Shown: positions 14,283 through 22,115 of the stretch, piece after piece | Layout: the number at the start of each line of letters is the position of its first letter | How positions within the stretch are numbered: the first letter of the stretch is position 1 | DNA from: a virus | IMG/VR virus record: IMGVR_UViG_3300027413_000017 | Coordinates: 1-38,719 of that record | Length of the DNA: 38,719 bases | Reading direction: 5' to 3' (one strand) | The notes under the pieces: generated by a model | Seen by the model: the letters and a program-made list of their open reading frames with translations, nothing else | Database searches by the model: none | What the model was told of the DNA's origin: nothing | Made by a program: the position numbers and the translations under genes

Positions 14283-14753
14283 ATGAAAACTAAAGACGCT
14301 TATTTAATAAACGAAACCGACTGGGAAAATGAAAGCACATTGCACAGTTTGCTGCATTACTTTAGCGGTCGGCCGCCATTTGCCACTGCCGCTAAAGCAG
14401 CTCAGCAATGTTGCAATTCAATTCACGATAGCGTGAGACAGCATCAAGAGGAAAAAGCCACTGAGGTTGCTGCTCCGCAAGTCATTGATGTGATTGTTGG
14501 AATGCGGAGCAAAAACCCTTTAACGCGACCGGCGTCGATCATGGGTTATTGCTGGTGGCTTGTCGTATCGCACAAAGCACCCGTTGAAACAATTCAGGTT
14601 GAAACCTTTACCATTATTGGCGACTCATGCACGCGGGTGGCTCATTGTCATCCAGTGATCGATGCTGGCGCCGATCTTGCAAAAGCATTAAATGTCCCCA
14701 AAGGGACGTTGGTTTGCGGCGTCCGCTGGTGGGGAGAGAGGGTTTGGGCATGA
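14283..14753 (+). CDS. Unknown 156-aa protein
   Basis: MKTKDAYLINETDWENEST..., AAAGGCTTAGG upstream. The middle has a helical HQEEKATEVAAP region, then VIDVIVGMRSKNP and MGYCWWLVVSHKAPVETIQVETFTII strands. Two Cys occur near 112-121 (SCTRVAHCHPV). ATGA overlap with the next gene. No family recognised. Confidence 0.65.
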   Translation: MKTKDAYLINETDWENESTLHSLLHYFSGRPPFATAAKAAQQCCNSIHDSVRQHQEEKATEVAAPQVIDVIVGMRSKNPLTRPASIMGYCWWLVVSHKAPVETIQVETFTIIGDSCTRVAHCHPVIDAGADLAKALNVPKGTLVCGVRWWGERVWA

Positions 14754-15115
14754 ACATTCACGTAATTTCAAACAATCCATTCCATGTTTCAATTTACCTT
14801 AAAGAACGATATTACGGCGGCCCCGAGGAAGGCGGCTGGTACGGCACTGACCTAACCTTGGAAAGCAGTGTGCAAGTTAAAAGCAAACGATTGGCTGACG
14901 AGCTGGCTGCAAAGCTCCGCTCTACAGCTGACCAAAAAACTAAGTTTGCAAAGACCGCTTGGAGCAAAATGTGTCAACGCGAGCTTGACGCAGCCGAAGC
15001 CTCCCTTATTGATCCGCTTGATTTACCCGAACCGAACCTTCCAGACGAATACTGCGTGTTTGTCGAAAGGGTCAAAGGATTCCACGCCACGCGAGGATCG
15101 CGGCATTACGAATAG
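14750..15115 (+). CDS. Unknown 121-aa protein
   Basis: Start MNIHVISNNPFHVSIYL by ATGA coupling, GAGAGG upstream; the frame is open earlier but inside the previous gene. Beta-strand start, then a basic helix (SKRLADELAAKLRSTADQKTK) and a Pro/Asp-rich stretch. Soluble. No family recognised. Confidence 0.6.
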   Translation: MNIHVISNNPFHVSIYLKERYYGGPEEGGWYGTDLTLESSVQVKSKRLADELAAKLRSTADQKTKFAKTAWSKMCQRELDAAEASLIDPLDLPEPNLPDEYCVFVERVKGFHATRGSRHYE

Positions 15116-15122
15116 AGTTACC

Positions 15123-15320
15123 ATGTATCGATTTTTATACTTCACCGCTGTCTTGATCTGGATTTATGAGACTCCGCCAAGGCAGCGGCCTGGCCGGCCT
15201 GTACTCGTGTTTTTTGCGTGGGCAGTCTGGATATTCTTGCTTGCCATGTCGGCAGGCATACTAGCGTTAGAGCTGGTAATTTACGTTGTTAGTTTTTTAC
15301 TTAAAACCCTAATTAAATAA
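15123..15320 (+). CDS. Two-helix membrane protein (65 aa)
   Basis: Two hydrophobic segments: residues 3-15 (RFLYFTAVLIWIY) and a longer one about 27-58, separated by a basic PPRQRPGRP loop; the end is KTLIK. Topology and size would suit a holin, but no endolysin is adjacent, so that remains open. Weak AGAG upstream; it starts seven bases after the previous stop. Confidence 0.6.
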   Translation: MYRFLYFTAVLIWIYETPPRQRPGRPVLVFFAWAVWIFLLAMSAGILALELVIYVVSFLLKTLIK

Positions 15321-15330
15321 AGGCACCACA

Positions 15331-15834
15331 ATGCAATTTCCAATTAACCCAAATTTAGCTAACCCTCCCAGAACTGATCAATGGTCATTACTTGAAAGGC
15401 TTGTAAAGCTTGAGGAGAAGGTTGGCCGGCTGGAAAAAACCGATGATGACGTTCTTCCCGAAATCAGCGAGCAGGCCGATGGATCGGACAAATACACGCA
15501 AAGCCTAATTGAATGCGCCGAACGCTATAAAGTTTGCACTCGAACGTACGCTGGCAGAATGTGCGTTTACGACTCAGGCCGGCACCAATGGGCAGCTCAC
15601 GCGTACCGTAAAGGCGGCTTGTACGTGATCAGCTATTTCGAAAACTTTCACCATTTAAACCCGCATCTAAGTAATGACAACGCGATTGACTATTACGGCG
15701 TTCGAGCGCAGTATGATGCTATTCAGAGCGCCGGCATGTGCTTGCAAAATGAAATTGACCACACTTTACAAAGCTGCCTAGTTTTTAACAGCGGCGACGT
15801 ATTGCCGTTGCTCAATCCGTCACTTCCATTTTAA
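15331..15834 (+). CDS. Unknown 167-aa protein
   Basis: MQFPINPNLANPP... with AAAGGC upstream. A short coiled coil at about 22-36 (ERLVKLEEKVGRLEK) is followed by a mixed region with five Cys. No family recognised. Confidence 0.65.
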   Translation: MQFPINPNLANPPRTDQWSLLERLVKLEEKVGRLEKTDDDVLPEISEQADGSDKYTQSLIECAERYKVCTRTYAGRMCVYDSGRHQWAAHAYRKGGLYVISYFENFHHLNPHLSNDNAIDYYGVRAQYDAIQSAGMCLQNEIDHTLQSCLVFNSGDVLPLLNPSLPF

Positions 15835-15845
15835 GGAGCTGCAAA

Positions 15846-16208
15846 ATGGCAAAGAAAAACTTAAAAACGATTGTGGCCGAAGAAAAACAGAAACGGGAAG
15901 CTAAGCACTGGAGAAAGCAGTCTCGGCCTTGCTTAACGTCTCAACCTGAGTCGTGGATCGCGGCGTTTAAGGCACAGGCAAAAAAAGAAGGATTGAGCAT
16001 GTCTGCCTGGGTTGGTTATCAATGCTATCTCGGTTTGCCGGCTGAGGTCAGGGCAAGGTTGCCTAAGCGAGCCGGCATGGGCAAAGTTGCTAAAAAGCTT
16101 AGCCTTAAACGTTACAAAACGCCAACTGAACGGCTAAACGGGCGAATGCAGCAAAATGCCGTTAAGCTTAAAAAGACGTTTAAGCGTGCAGATATTACTA
16201 AATTTTGA
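15846..16208 (+). CDS. Basic ribbon-helix-helix-like protein
   Basis: 120 aa, AAGGAG upstream of the ATG. Residues about 30-62 (CLTSQPESWIAAFKAQAKKEGLSMSAWVGYQC) resemble a ribbon-helix-helix unit with the G-[LM]-S-x-S-x-W turn typical of Arc/MetJ-like repressors. The flanks are very rich in Lys/Arg, suited to DNA or RNA binding. Last gene before a strong terminator, with a 14-bp motif shared with the terS operator candidate immediately after its stop, so it may be the regulator that binds it (inference). Confidence 0.6.
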   Translation: MAKKNLKTIVAEEKQKREAKHWRKQSRPCLTSQPESWIAAFKAQAKKEGLSMSAWVGYQCYLGLPAEVRARLPKRAGMGKVAKKLSLKRYKTPTERLNGRMQQNAVKLKKTFKRADITKF

Positions 16209-16216
16209 TATTTTTG

Positions 16217-16230
16217 GACCAAACGTGTCA
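16217..16230. promoter_or_regulatory. 14-bp copy of terS operator half-site
   Basis: GACCAAACGTGTCA, identical to 5500-5513. An inverted CACGTTTG lies at 16272-16279, so CAAACGTG/CACGTTTG bracket the terminator. Confidence 0.4.
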
Positions 16231-16231
16231 C

Positions 16232-16267
16232 AAAGCCCAGCAAGCAATAGTTTGCTGGGCTTTTTTT
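16232..16267 (+). terminator. Strong rho-independent terminator of the rightward cluster
   Basis: AAAGCCCAGCAA (16232-16243) pairs perfectly with TTGCTGGGCTTT (16252-16263) around an 8-base loop, followed by four more T. Confidence 0.9.
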
Positions 16268-16281
16268 ACGTCACGTTTGTG

Positions 16282-16310
16282 TTAGCAAATTTGTTAAATC
16301 GTGTTAAATT
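16282..16310 (+). promoter_or_regulatory. Putative promoter of the 124-aa gene
   Basis: TTAGCA (16282-16287), 17-bp spacer, TAAATT (16305-16310), in an AT-rich stretch after the terminator and about 35 bases before the ATG. Three TGTTA direct repeats overlap it. Confidence 0.3.
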
Positions 16311-16344
16311 ACGCTATCACACATCAATCATTTAGGAAATTGCA

Positions 16345-16719
16345 ATGTCATTTACCATAACTACGCTATCTCAGGTTCGCGAAGGCAGCTCGATTCTTTC
16401 CTCAACAAATCAATATATTGTCGAAGCAAACTACAAATTAGCTGAAACCATCGCTGCTAATGAAGTTGACAAAGAGATTCAATTTAGCATTGAACTCGCC
16501 AAACTTAAAGTGTTTTCAATACAGAACACTGTAGACATGACGTTGAAAACCAACAGCAGTTCAACGCCACAGGAAACCTTTGTTTTGCCGAGCGACCGAA
16601 TTCTTATCTGGCAAGAAGACGATGCCGCAATCTTTGCCGGAGATATTACTACATTCTTTATCTCAAACGCCACAGGCGACCAAGGCGTGTTTAACTGTAT
16701 TGCCGGCCTAGACAACTAA
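16345..16719 (+). CDS. Unknown 124-aa protein under its own promoter
   Basis: MSFTITTLSQVREGSS..., TTTAGGA eight bases upstream. A helical N-terminal half with repeated Asn/Glu/Ala is followed by beta strands (KVFSIQNTVDMTLKT..., ILIWQEDDAAIFAGDITTFFIS). Single Cys near the end. No family recognised. It sits alone between a strong terminator and a 427-bp non-coding stretch, so it is likely expressed separately, possibly abundantly. Confidence 0.65.
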   Translation: MSFTITTLSQVREGSSILSSTNQYIVEANYKLAETIAANEVDKEIQFSIELAKLKVFSIQNTVDMTLKTNSSSTPQETFVLPSDRILIWQEDDAAIFAGDITTFFISNATGDQGVFNCIAGLDN

Positions 16720-16881
16720 ATTTTGCAAACGGCTGAGCTGGAGCGCACCAACCCCGCTTGCACGGGGATTTTGCAACGCGGATCGCCATCGCTTACCAGC
16801 TGGTCATTTACGCATCCCAGCTCTCACCTGCGCCCAGTCGAGGTCGTTCGTTGACACCTTGCCTCATTCGGGATTGTCTTT

Positions 16882-16895
16882 CCGCCAATTGGCGG
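16882..16895. repeat. Iterated palindrome, perfect intergenic copy
   Basis: CCGCCAATTGGCGG with flanks TTT and ATCGG in the non-coding stretch before the radical SAM gene; the extended form TTTCCGCCAATTGGCGGATC is shared with 24817. Confidence 0.75.
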
Positions 16896-17066
16896 ATCGG
16901 AAATGAGATTAAGCCCTCAGCGGCTGCCAGATGCCCCGCAGGACAGTAATGCTCTAGCGACAAAGATCAAATTTGCACAGCGACCAACCGCGAAAGGCAT
17001 ACTCGGTGCTTTAACCATCCCTGATCAAGCCACGCACTGTGTGCGTGAGGTCGCGTGTTTAGCAAA

Positions 17067-17095
17067 TTGAATTGGAGTGCCCTTCGATCTATGTT
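17067..17095 (+). promoter_or_regulatory. Putative promoter of the radical SAM gene
   Basis: TTGAAT (17067-17072), 17-bp spacer, TATGTT (17090-17095), about 52 bases before the chosen start. Confidence 0.35.
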
Positions 17096-17146
17096 TTCGC
17101 ACGCTACACTGTTGTGGTCAAGCAACTTTCTTTAGGAACACAAGAA

Positions 17147-18244
17147 ATGTCTGAATATAGTCAAAACAAAATCTTTCATCACCCTAAAAACATTGATGCA
17201 CTTAAACGAGGCACGCAGCCTGTTCCAGTCCACCTTCAATTAATAATTAGTGATCTATGCAATCAAGATTGTTCGTTTTGCGCGTATCGAATGTCTGGTT
17301 ACATTAACAACGAATTATTTCATTTGACCGATGAAAAAACAGGCAAGGTAAACAACAATCCAAATAGAATGATTTCAAAGGAAAAATGTTTTGAAATTAT
17401 AGATGATTGCAAAACGTTGGGGATTAAAGCAGTTGAGATTACCGGAGGTGGCGAACCTCTACTGCATCCCGATCACCTTGAGATTTTTAATCGCGTTTTA
17501 GATAACGACCTAGATTTATCACTAATAAGCAACGCAACTAAAATTTCTCCAGAATTAATTCCCGTTTTGCTCAAATCAAAATGGGTGCGGTTTTCCTTTG
17601 ATGCGGCAAAACCTGAAACATATACATCTCTTCGAGGAGTAAGCCAGAAACAGTATAACACTGCCTGGAATAACGTAAAATCTTTAGTAAAAGCTAAAAA
17701 AGAAACGCTCTCTAATGTAACAATTGGCGTCAGCTTTGTTGTTACAAAAGAAAATTACACTGAAATTGAGGAATTTACTCAACAAGCAAAAAATGCTGGA
17801 GTTGACAATGCAAGAATAAGTGCGTTTTTTCAATCAGAACAGGAAACATATTTTGAGGATTTCTACGACTCTGCAAGTGCAGCTGCGGACAAAGCAGCAA
17901 AATTACAAACAAATTGCTTTACGGTTTTTAACAATTTTGGAAAGCGGTTCAGCGATTTAAAACAGTCTTCGCCTGACTACAGCTTATGTGGCTACCAACA
18001 TTTTACATGTTTTATTGGGGCCGACTTAAATCTTTATCGGTGTTGCAATACTTCGTATACAAAAAATGGGCTAGTAGGTTCACTTAAGTCAAAAAGTTTT
18101 AAAACGTTGTGGGAATCAAATGAAAAAAAACAAAACTACCAATCATTTGACGCTCGGTCTTGCAAATGGTGCATGTTTAACGCCAAAAACAAAAACATTT
18201 TGTATGCAATTAGCCCAAATCCTAAACATGTAAATTTTGTGTAA
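17147..18244 (+). CDS. Radical SAM enzyme with SPASM-like C-terminal cysteines
   Basis: 365 aa from the ATG at 17147 (MSEYSQNKIFHHP), TTTAGGA upstream; an earlier open stretch to 17072 overlaps the promoter candidate. CNQDCSFC (Cys38, 42, 45) is the CX3CX2C cluster that binds the SAM-reactive 4Fe-4S; GGGEP at 100-104 binds SAM. Later Cys 281, 288, 299, 300, 339 and 342 look like an auxiliary cluster domain (SPASM/twitch type), common in enzymes that modify peptides, sugars or proteins. Substrate unknown. A DxD glycosyltransferase follows nine bases later. AT-rich relative to the cluster to its left. Confidence 0.88.
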   Translation: MSEYSQNKIFHHPKNIDALKRGTQPVPVHLQLIISDLCNQDCSFCAYRMSGYINNELFHLTDEKTGKVNNNPNRMISKEKCFEIIDDCKTLGIKAVEITGGGEPLLHPDHLEIFNRVLDNDLDLSLISNATKISPELIPVLLKSKWVRFSFDAAKPETYTSLRGVSQKQYNTAWNNVKSLVKAKKETLSNVTIGVSFVVTKENYTEIEEFTQQAKNAGVDNARISAFFQSEQETYFEDFYDSASAAADKAAKLQTNCFTVFNNFGKRFSDLKQSSPDYSLCGYQHFTCFIGADLNLYRCCNTSYTKNGLVGSLKSKSFKTLWESNEKKQNYQSFDARSCKWCMFNAKNKNILYAISPNPKHVNFV

Positions 18245-18253
18245 GGTTGCAAA

Positions 18254-18859
18254 GTGAAAACAATACTTTATCGACCATCATTTCCACTTGTTGTTTCGGC
18301 GTACACAGTAGACAGCCATTTAGGTGACTATTACAAGCAAGCTTCACAAAAACTATCGCAGTCGTGCATAGATCATGACATACAGCACGTTATTTACCCG
18401 CTTCGAGCGTCAAAAAATTGGTTTGAAGGTTGCAGCCTAAAGCCAGCTGTAATTGCACACGCATTAAAAACGTTTCAACAACCAATATTGTGGTTAGATG
18501 CGGACGCAATCATTCTTAGCTATCCTGAAATGTTTGAAACTATTAGTTCTGGCATTGCATTACACGTAGCTGAGGGAGGTCACTGGCTAAGCGGGACATT
18601 GTATGTTTCTTTAAACGCTTTAGATTTTGTGCTGCACTGGCAATCTGCAACCGACCCAGCAATAGCAGATGAAATTACTCTTCTGCAAGTTTATAAACAA
18701 AGCAAAACTCAGCCACAATTTACCAAACTTCCAAAATCATATAATCAGACAATTTACCAAACAACTGACAGAACCGGCGTAAAAATTGGCCACTTTGTAA
18801 GGCACGACGTTGCAGAGCTTCAGGGACTTGAATCGGTACCAGTAGAACTACGGCCGTGA
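18254..18859 (+). CDS. GT-A fold glycosyltransferase with DxD motif
   Basis: 201 aa, GTG start with AAGG about seven bases upstream, nine bases after the radical SAM stop. ILWLDADAII (about residues 78-87) is the DxD metal/nucleotide-sugar motif of GT-A enzymes; the N-terminal SLKPAVIAHALKTFQQPILW and the later VAEGGHWLSGTLYV region match nucleotide-diphospho-sugar transferases of the GT77-like type. It is shorter than most members. The last 40 bases overlap, tail to tail, the end of the opposite-strand GT2 gene. It probably acts with the radical SAM enzyme or virion glycosylation genes. Confidence 0.7.
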   Translation: MKTILYRPSFPLVVSAYTVDSHLGDYYKQASQKLSQSCIDHDIQHVIYPLRASKNWFEGCSLKPAVIAHALKTFQQPILWLDADAIILSYPEMFETISSGIALHVAEGGHWLSGTLYVSLNALDFVLHWQSATDPAIADEITLLQVYKQSKTQPQFTKLPKSYNQTIYQTTDRTGVKIGHFVRHDVAELQGLESVPVELRP

Positions 18860-19590
18860 GTATCTATTAATTTAAAAATTGGTTGGTAAAGTTTCCAGCA
18901 TCTACCTCCAGAGTTTTCTACGAAGGTTAAATATTTCTGCTCGTTTGCCCTAAACCCTCCCTCCCAATCTCCAGTTCTCGGATGATCAATGTGAACTGCA
19001 ATCGCGTTATCGTTAAACGTCATTTGCATTCCAGACTGACACATTCTTGCGGCCAGATCGTCGTCCTCGTACCCAGGCAAATAGTAACTTTCATCAAACC
19101 CTTTAAGTTTTTCAAAGTCAGATTTGTGGACAGCTCCTAGAAAAAAATAGGGCCGAGTGTTTCTGATGCTTGTGTACTCGTCGGTTAATTTGCCATTGGC
19201 CATCTGATTAATAACTCTTGCAAACATTGCAGTGTTTTTAGTAAGTTGGCTAAATATCTCCAAGTTGTTTTTTTGATGAACTATTTCAGTTCCATTGAAA
19301 ACTAAAATTTCACCGCTTGCCAACAACGCACCCTTGTTCATTGAATAGGATGGGCCTAAGTATTTGCTTCGAGACGAACCGAGATGCGTATAAATACAGT
19401 TAAACTCCCTTGCAATAGCCCAATTAAGTGTTGCATGTTCGTTGGTTGAACCATCATCGACAACAATAATTTCATATTCCATCGAACTGGCAAACATTTT
19501 CTGTGGATCGCTAAACTTTCGTATGGAACTAATAGTTTTCCTTAAATCCACTGGTCGATTGTAGGTTGCAATTATTACCGAGATTTTCAT
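18820..19590 (-). CDS. Family 2 glycosyltransferase
   Basis: 256 aa. N-terminal MKISVIIATYNRPVDLRKTI and EIIVVDDGST are the GT2 nucleotide-sugar fold, with GEILVFNGTEIV in place of the usual DxD strand (Asn-Gly-Thr, an oddity). YLPGYEDDDLAARM near 195-208 is the galactosyltransferase-like C-terminal E-D-D motif. Likely a cytoplasmic transferase; acceptor unknown. The start overlaps the coiled-coil gene by ATGA. The 3' end overlaps the convergent glycosyltransferase by 40 bases. Confidence 0.88.
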   Translation of the reverse strand: MKISVIIATYNRPVDLRKTISSIRKFSDPQKMFASSMEYEIIVVDDGSTNEHATLNWAIAREFNCIYTHLGSSRSKYLGPSYSMNKGALLASGEILVFNGTEIVHQKNNLEIFSQLTKNTAMFARVINQMANGKLTDEYTSIRNTRPYFFLGAVHKSDFEKLKGFDESYYLPGYEDDDLAARMCQSGMQMTFNDNAIAVHIDHPRTGDWEGGFRANEQKYLTFVENSGGRCWKLYQPIFKLIDTHGRSSTGTDSSP

Positions 19591-19847
19591 TTTTGTGACT
19601 CTCTGAGACGATCAATAGCAGCTTTGGTTCGGTCTGTTAAATCAATGATTTTCTGTTCAAAGTTTGCACGATCGGCAGCCTGCGATTGCTCTAATCGCTT
19701 AACGGATTGCTTCAGCTTGTCGGACTCCATCTCTAACTGTCTGATCCTGATTGCCATCATCGCAGCACCCATTTTTCCAGCCATTGTTAGTATTTTTTCG
19801 GCCATTTCCGGATCGGCCTGGAGTTCTTCCGCGATGCTGTTAACCAT
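19587..19847 (-). CDS. Small coiled-coil protein
   Basis: 86 aa. Residues about 35-86 form a long charged coiled coil (RQLEMESDKLKQSVKRLEQS...). The leader AAAGGCAAAGACAT matches the recurrent ribosome-binding style. Overlaps the helicase gene by 8 bases upstream and GT2 by ATGA downstream. Role unknown; may help assemble the helicase or GT2. Confidence 0.65.
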   Translation of the reverse strand: MVNSIAEELQADPEMAEKILTMAGKMGAAMMAIRIRQLEMESDKLKQSVKRLEQSQAADRANFEQKIIDLTDRTKAAIDRLRESQK

Positions 19848-21411
19848 ATGTCTTTGCCTTTAAAAATGTAAATAAATGTTCTACTCGCCTGTTTTGGTCC
19901 AGTGATCCATACGCTGGCATTTTGTGCGTCTGGTTAGCAATCTGAAATTCTTTAGGAATTTTGAAATCCCTAATGTTGTTTGATTTTGCTATGCCGTAGG
20001 CAATCCCCATGGCCTGCTTTAACGTCCGGCCGGATCGAGCTGCCTTGTACAACGCAATGACCATGATGTCGTTGTTGCTGTAAGTTTTAGGAGGTGCCTT
20101 CTTTGGCACAAATGGCTTTAACTCAGTCCCGTCAAACTCAGCACCTTGCTCTCTAAGTTCGGCCGGCGTCATCACAGTTTGGCAGTTCAGGCATCTGCCA
20201 CCACGAAAAACTCGGCCGCAACTAGGGCATTCCACGGAAACGGGAGGCACATAATCTTTTTTGACGCTAGTTTTGTTGTCTAACGTCCAGTCTATCTCGT
20301 CCGTAAACGCTCCGTGCCGCCGGCAATTGGCTCCATGGTCAATTACTGTGCAAATCGCTTTATCGGGGCTTACGCGTGACCCACGGCCGATCATTTGCCG
20401 AAAACGCACCACACTGCCAACTGCCGTAGCCAGTTGAACAACGGAAATTTCAGGAATGTTGGTTCCACGCTCAACAACTCCGACATTACAGAGATAATCT
20501 ATGTCCCCTCGACCGAGCTGCCGAAACAGCAGTGCTCGCTCATCGTCTGGAGTGGTCCCGTCTACATGCTCAGCTTTGACCCCGCAGCTGCGAAACAAAT
20601 CTCTTGCTCTTACGCTTTGGTCAATGCGAGGAAAAAACCCCACAGTTGGCCGGCCCTTTGAGTATTGCTTCCAATCACGAATCAAATCGCCTTCAAGGTT
20701 TCTAAACGCATCAGCCACGCTTTCATCCGTAAATTCTCCGTGCGATGTTTTTTTAAGCCTATTTAGCTCGCCTTTTGTTCCGCAAAAATACTCAAACTGG
20801 CATAAAAAATTATTGTCGGTCAACCATTGAGTTGTTTCGCCAAGCACTATGTTGTTAAAAAGTTCCGACAGCCCATCTCCCTCGGGAGTTGCCGACAGCC
20901 CAATTAGAACGGCCGGCTTTAAACCAAGCTGCTTTCTTTTTACTGAATGGCTAGAAAACCATTTTTCTAGTTTTTTAAAATGACTGTGGCATTCATCAAA
21001 AATTACTAAATCAAACGTCGTGTCGCTTGTGTATTCCCCCTGCTGGCCTACGTACCATGAGAGCATCGTGTCAATTGAGCCAACACTCACCTTTTCTGAC
21101 CAGTCGCAGCGACTGCCGCTCATGATTATCCCATGCGGCAAAATCGGCCGCTCGGCAAAACTATCGCTTGCATTGTCCACTAGGCTTCTTCGGTGTACAC
21201 AGAATACTGCTCGACCAGACCTGCCACTGACTGGTCTACCCGCTGCCTCCAATGCCAACAAATACTTAGCCAGCACTGCTTTGCTCATCCGCGTCTTGCC
21301 AACCCCAGGGTTTGCACACAATATACTTGCGCCGTTTTTGGCCAGCGATTCCCGAAGTCGTGACAGCTGCTCGTCTTGGTGCGTGTACAGCGAGGGTACT
21401 TCTATTTCCAT
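19840..21411 (-). CDS. SF2 DEAH/DECH-box helicase with zinc ribbon
   Basis: 523 aa. Motifs: Walker A NPGVGKT at 34-40, DECH at 139-142, SATPE at 173-177, a GTNIPEISVVQ motif V region at 316-326, and QMIGRGSR motif VI at 339-346. A Cys4 zinc ribbon follows at 395-410 (C-x2-C-x8-C-x2-C), then a helical tail. This is the UvrB/type III-restriction-like branch of SF2, often used by phages in replication, recombination or transcription switching. AAAGGGG upstream of the start. It overlaps the ParB-like gene by 10 bases. Confidence 0.9.
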   Translation of the reverse strand: MEIEVPSLYTHQDEQLSRLRESLAKNGASILCANPGVGKTRMSKAVLAKYLLALEAAGRPVSGRSGRAVFCVHRRSLVDNASDSFAERPILPHGIIMSGSRCDWSEKVSVGSIDTMLSWYVGQQGEYTSDTTFDLVIFDECHSHFKKLEKWFSSHSVKRKQLGLKPAVLIGLSATPEGDGLSELFNNIVLGETTQWLTDNNFLCQFEYFCGTKGELNRLKKTSHGEFTDESVADAFRNLEGDLIRDWKQYSKGRPTVGFFPRIDQSVRARDLFRSCGVKAEHVDGTTPDDERALLFRQLGRGDIDYLCNVGVVERGTNIPEISVVQLATAVGSVVRFRQMIGRGSRVSPDKAICTVIDHGANCRRHGAFTDEIDWTLDNKTSVKKDYVPPVSVECPSCGRVFRGGRCLNCQTVMTPAELREQGAEFDGTELKPFVPKKAPPKTYSNNDIMVIALYKAARSGRTLKQAMGIAYGIAKSNNIRDFKIPKEFQIANQTHKMPAYGSLDQNRRVEHLFTFLKAKTYG

Positions 21412-22106
21412 TCTGTCCCCTTTGCTATAACAGTCTTAATTGCGTTCATCATTGCAATGTTTAAATTGTTTTTAGATGGCTTTTGGGACTGAAGCTCATC
21501 TATCAATCGCATTGTGGCATTTGCGTTTGCCAGCAACTTTTGCCGCGTTAATTTCCATTGCGGCTTTTGATCCTTTGTTTTTTCCGGCGAGCGGAGCAGC
21601 TCATTTTGCTCTCGCTTTGGTAATTCAGCGATCTTAACTGCCTTGGCCACCGACATTTCGCCGACCTTTACCTTGTCGATCAGCATAGCCGATCCCTTTT
21701 GAATGACTTTACTGGCCCTTGACGTGCTTCGCGCACTTGCATTTAGCTTGTCAGCAACCGCTTCTTGGTTCATGCCGGAGCACATAGCAATTCCAGCTGC
21801 GGCCATGGCACGTTGGCTTTGATCTAAATGTCTTCTCTCAAGATTTAAAACGCTAACAAAGGTCGCCGCGCTTTGCTTACTCCCCTTTATTGTTTTAAAC
21901 GGAATCTTTGATTTCAAAATCCCAAGTTCCGCAGCAGCTTTAAGCCTGTTTCGGCCATCTAAAATCTTGCCCTCGTACAAAACTACCGGCACTTTAATGC
22001 CATTCACCTCAATGCTTTTCTTCAGCTCTGAAAATTCAGATGCGCCCATCATTGGAAGCAAGTTCGCGAAAGCATGTATCTCATGACCAAACAATTCTTT
22101 TTTCAT
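21402..22106 (-). CDS. ParB/Srx-domain protein
   Basis: 234 aa. EFSELKKSIEVNGIKVPVVLYEGKILDGRNRLKAA (22-57) is the ParB/Spo0J-type domain with the DGRNR loop at 50-54, which in ParB-like proteins binds CTP or acts as a nuclease. QRAMAAAGIAMCSGMNQEAVADKLN-ASARSTSRASKV (about 98-138) is the helix-turn-helix. Basic C-terminus. In phages such proteins control transcription or DNA modification/protection; partition is not implied. AGGA upstream. Confidence 0.85.
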   Translation of the reverse strand: MKKELFGHEIHAFANLLPMMGASEFSELKKSIEVNGIKVPVVLYEGKILDGRNRLKAAAELGILKSKIPFKTIKGSKQSAATFVSVLNLERRHLDQSQRAMAAAGIAMCSGMNQEAVADKLNASARSTSRASKVIQKGSAMLIDKVKVGEMSVAKAVKIAELPKREQNELLRSPEKTKDQKPQWKLTRQKLLANANATMRLIDELQSQKPSKNNLNIAMMNAIKTVIAKGTEWK

Positions 22107-22115
22107 CTTCTGTTC

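Larger units (their letters stand above)
16720..17146. other. 427-bp stretch without a credible gene
   Basis: A small hairpin with CCCCG/CGGGG arms and ATTTT after it (about 16753-16773) could end the 124-aa transcript. A perfect iterated palindrome is at 16882-16895, a perfect 7-bp hairpin CACGCAC-TGT-GTGCGTG at 17031-17047, and a promoter-like pair at 17067-17095. A 63-aa frame at 16758-16949 has no ribosome binding site or protein-like composition. No tRNA signature was found. Could hide a small RNA. Confidence 0.4.

Noticed and set aside
14627-15320. Long upstream extensions of plus-strand frames (starts at 14627 and 14868)
   Set aside because: They overlap almost the whole preceding gene; the ATGA-coupled start at 14750 and the ATG at 15123 fit the cluster's pattern.
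15123-15320. Firm holin annotation
   Set aside because: Two hydrophobic segments fit, but there is no endolysin or other lysis gene nearby to support it.
16758-16949. 63-aa plus-strand frame in the non-coding stretch
   Set aside because: No ribosome binding site, Pro/Arg/Ser composition of a random frame, contains an iterated palindrome.
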